A stretch of 10,217 nt of DNA from JARROD01 sp037384225 (lineage in GTDB: Bacteria > Pseudomonadota > Gammaproteobacteria > Pseudomonadales > Cellvibrionaceae), in contig JARROD010000197.1 in the NCBI GenBank assembly GCA_037384225.1, positions 1 through 10,217 of the forward strand, written 5' to 3'. This document shows, piece by piece, positions 9,201 through 10,217 of this stretch (its first letter is position 1; every line of letters begins with the position of its first letter). The translations under genes were made by a program, and so were the position numbers. Under the pieces are notes generated by a model. The model saw only the letters and a list, made by a program, of their open reading frames with translations, was not told the DNA's origin and did not search any database.

Positions 9201-10217
9201 CGGATGCACCGTTACGACCCCGCCACCGGGCGCTTGAAAACCATCACTGCCAGCTCGGCCACCGGGGTCAACGATGTACAGGACCTGGAATACGACTGGG
9301 ATGACATAGGCAACCTGCTTACCCGCTACGACCGCAGCGGCGACAAAAACCTGGTCGAGCACTTCACCGAGTACGACAAACTCAACCGCCTGCGCCGTTA
9401 CTACGTGGAAGGTCAGGACGAGCAGAGAGTCGACTACGACGGCTTGGGCAATATCACCTTTAAAACCGGCGTGGGTGAGTACCGCTACGGCCGTGAATGT
9501 GCGGTAGGCTTTGGCGTGCACGCGCTCTGTGAAACCGATGATGGCAGCACAACCGCCTATGCCTACGACGCCAACGGCAATATGCTCAGCGATACCCGTG
9601 GGCGAACACTGTCGTACACCCCGTTTGACAAACCCAGTGTGATCAGCAAAGGAGGCCATACCACCCGCTTCAAATACGCCCCCGACCGGTCCCGGTTCCT
9701 GCGCACGGATGAAAACCGCGACGGTATCACCACCACGCGCTATATCGGCAGCGTGGAGAAGATCACCCACCCGGACGGCCGTCAGACAGTGAAACGCTAC
9801 CTGCCTGGCAATGTGCTGGTCAGTATCGAGCGCGATACCGGCGGCAACAAGCTGGGAGCCTCCCTCCGGCAGTATCTGTATAAGGACCATCTGGGTTCGC
9901 TGGATGTGATCACTGATGTCGCGGGCAAAGTGGTGCAGACAATGTCATTCGACGCCTGGGGGCAACGGCGCTCGGCCGTGGATTGGAGCCGTTTGGACCT
10001 CTCAAGCCGGCTCGACTTCGATCATAACCTTACCGTTCGGGGTTTTACCGGCCACGAGATGCTCGACGAGGTGGGGTTGATCCACATGAACGGGCGGGTG
10101 TACGATCCGAGGCTGGGGCGGTTTTTGCAGGCTGATCCGCAAGTGATGTTTGCATCAGATACTCAGTCATACTATCGATATAGCTATGTTCTTTACAACC
10201 CATTGAGATACACGGAC
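3168..10217 (+). CDS. Giant SpvB/FG-GAP/Rhs polymorphic toxin body (5' frameshifted, 3' cut by window)
   Basis: This frame has 2,350 stop-free codons, bounded by TGA at 3165-3167 and the window end. Its first ATG is at 3915 and there is no ribosome binding site near 3168-3225, so it is best read as the continuation of the 1267 gene after a one-base shift. Residues below are counted from 3168. PQQ-type blades lie at about 72-205. Two DUF4214-like units lie at about 265-375. A calcium-binding DEDGDGLGDQWE...DDDGLSNYEEY segment lies at about 404-448. SpvB follows at about 470-680 (GSLGGQFRVNETG, LGKGWSLGGL, DRFCLDGQRL). Seven FG-GAP loops lie at 801-1166. A TcdB-middle-like region follows (LGGLGGVTDITYG, GRGLLGFEKLTTLDRQSG), then about 15 YD repeats (about 1559-2140) and the Rhs core from about 2235. 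In Tc toxins the SpvB/TcdB and Rhs parts build a hollow cocoon that holds an autoproteolysed C-terminal toxin. Here both are in one chain. No PAAR, VgrG or DUF4150 motif is seen. The tip domain, and so the toxic activity, is outside the window. Confidence 0.9.
3381..3785 (+). other. PQQ-like propeller repeats inside the giant protein
   Basis: About three repeats are visible: STPTVDANGVIYVSADNRVYAL, then SLDHDTLYVGSTTGILYAIG and RWQTALGDEALAPPLV, then NTVNLGSLNHNFYSVDPDGD with IRWTYIA. The spacing and the YVG/YAL strands match the repeats of the 589-1248 protein. Three blades are again too few for a closed propeller. Confidence 0.65.
3960..4310 (+). other. DUF4214-like tandem domain
   Basis: Two helical units are visible: MFHVGRLFEGLLQRNPDEE with LTFWTYALLKGATLEEVATA and FLNSDSGRAL, then FLQALYLNVLGIDDAFAQAD with a second LLAGLNNGTA and FFTDHQDF. 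They fit the DUF4214 pattern (LYRxxLGRxPDxxGLxYW, then SxEF). DUF4214 occurs in secreted and S-layer-type proteins and has no settled biochemical role. Confidence 0.6.
4377..4512 (+). other. Thrombospondin-3/EF-hand-like calcium-binding segment
   Basis: DEDGDGLGDQWELEQFGN and DDPDDDGLSNYEEYLAGTTP are typical of the acidic DxDGDGxxDxWE...DxDGDGLSNxxEYxxGTxP module found in many secreted bacterial proteins. It likely binds calcium and works as a rigid linker before the SpvB part. Confidence 0.75.
4560..5210 (+). other. SpvB N-terminal-type domain
   Basis: The stretch IGSLGGQFRVNETGSATYTI, APSLSLNYDSQRGNGMLGKG, WSLGGLSAVGRCRQTL and DRFCLDGQRLIVEAG is the hallmark of the SpvB domain shared by Salmonella SpvB and the TcB/TcaC components of Tc toxins. 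The GVAPSLSL, GWSL and DRFCLDG blocks are all present. In Tc proteins this domain is part of the shell. The ADP-ribosyltransferase of Salmonella SpvB is a separate C-terminal domain and is not seen here. Confidence 0.88.
5568..6665 (+). repeat. Array of seven FG-GAP/VCBS-type calcium loops
   Basis: Seven DxNxDG-type loops occur at 5568 (DINGDG), 5751 (DYNGDG), 5907 (DLNSDG), 6120 (DFNADG), 6372 (DINNDG), 6492 (DYNRDG) and 6648 (DTNGDG). Most are followed by a D two to four residues later, as in FG-GAP blades. Spacing runs from about 120 to 252 nt. Seven loops match a seven-bladed integrin-type propeller, like the propeller of TcB proteins that gates the Tc translocation channel. Confidence 0.82.
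6720..7270 (+). other. TcdB-middle-like region
   Basis: After the propeller, ITQILGGLGGVTDITYGSLT, VVTDVYSS, ISYYYGEAKMQAAGRGLLGF and EKLTTLDRQSGVKTTTTYRQ resemble the conserved segment of TcdB-like proteins that links the FG-GAP propeller to the YD repeats (xxIxNGxGxxTxIxYxxLT, GRGxLGFxxVxxxD, TxTxYxQxFPxxG). It is likely shell structure rather than an enzyme. Confidence 0.65.
7842..9590 (+). repeat. YD (Rhs) repeat array
   Basis: About 15 divergent repeats of the form YDxxGRxxxxxxxxxG can be read, for example YDSYGRYADI, YDDRGRVTRT, YDLLGRMIET, YDRLGRKTAM, YDKLGRMLTR, YDGFGRVDET, YDEYGRTFQV, YDKLNRLRRY, YDGLGNITFK and YDANGNMLSD. In Rhs and TcC proteins these strands spiral into the beta-cocoon that encloses the toxin. 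The repeats are degenerate at DNA level, so they are protein repeats rather than recent duplications. Confidence 0.88.
9870..10217 (+). other. Rhs repeat-associated core domain (cut at right edge)
   Basis: QYLYKDHLGSLDVITD, FDAWGQRR, VRGFTGHEMLDEVGLIHMNG, RVYDPRLGRFLQADP and YYRYSYVLYNPLRYTD are the ordered blocks of the Rhs-associated core. In the family this core closes the cocoon and ends around NPLxYxDPxG, after which the unrelated toxin tip begins and where autoproteolysis occurs. The window stops two residues into the TD(P) block. GC content falls to about 38% over the last 77 bases. Confidence 0.92.

Noticed and set aside
7908..9890. 660-residue open frame on the minus strand
   Set aside because: It lies wholly opposite the YD-repeat region. 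Its translation has no recognisable family, no ribosome binding site was seen, and it is low in Lys. It is an antisense shadow of GC-rich, biased codons in the Rhs frame.
1..10217. tRNA, rRNA, CRISPR array or insertion sequence
   Set aside because: Reading both strands, I saw no cloverleaf, no regularly spaced direct repeats, no transposase frame and no terminal inverted repeats.

Overview
This window reads as the 5' part of a very large polymorphic-toxin (Rhs/SpvB/Tc-like) locus from a Gram-negative bacterium. A gammaproteobacterium is the best guess: there is a consensus CRP box, classical Shine-Dalgarno sites, Sec-type signal peptides, GC-rich coding DNA, and a domain set (FN3, Big_7, DUF4214, SpvB, FG-GAP, Rhs) often seen in environmental and marine Gammaproteobacteria. 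The taxonomy is inference; no marker gene is present.

Layout. (1) Positions 1-135, minus strand: the middle of a HigA-type (COG5499) helix-turn-helix antitoxin, cut by the window edge and apparently without its N-terminal half, so probably decayed. (2) Positions 136-588: an AT-rich gene-free stretch holding a perfect TGTGA-N6-TCACA CRP site (317-332), two small inverted repeats and the ribosome binding site of the first gene. (3) Positions 589-1248, plus strand: a small exported protein with three PQQ-type beta-propeller repeats. (4) Positions 1267-3225, plus strand: an exported protein of bacterial Ig-like and fibronectin type III modules, 18 nt behind gene 1 with a strong ribosome binding site. 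(5) Positions 3168-10217, plus strand: a giant frame with no stop and no convincing start of its own. It reads PQQ-type blades, DUF4214, a thrombospondin-3/EF-hand-like segment, SpvB, seven FG-GAP calcium loops, a TcdB-middle-like segment, about 15 YD repeats and the Rhs-associated core, and then leaves the window.

Items 4 and 5 are almost certainly one gene broken by a one-base shift near 3172-3175. Adding one C to the CCC run joins the frames smoothly into a protein of about 2,985 residues before the window edge. Base composition falls sharply at about 10140, inside the last codons of the Rhs core, just where such genes switch to a variable toxin tip. The tip itself, and any immunity gene, lie beyond the window.

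Working model (inference): a CRP-controlled operon makes a small propeller protein and a huge Sec-exported toxin. In the toxin, the SpvB/FG-GAP/Rhs part would form a Tc-BC-like cocoon around a C-terminal effector, and the N-terminal Ig/FN3/PQQ/DUF4214 modules would act as surface, adhesion or release parts. No VgrG, PAAR or DUF4150 delivery module is visible.
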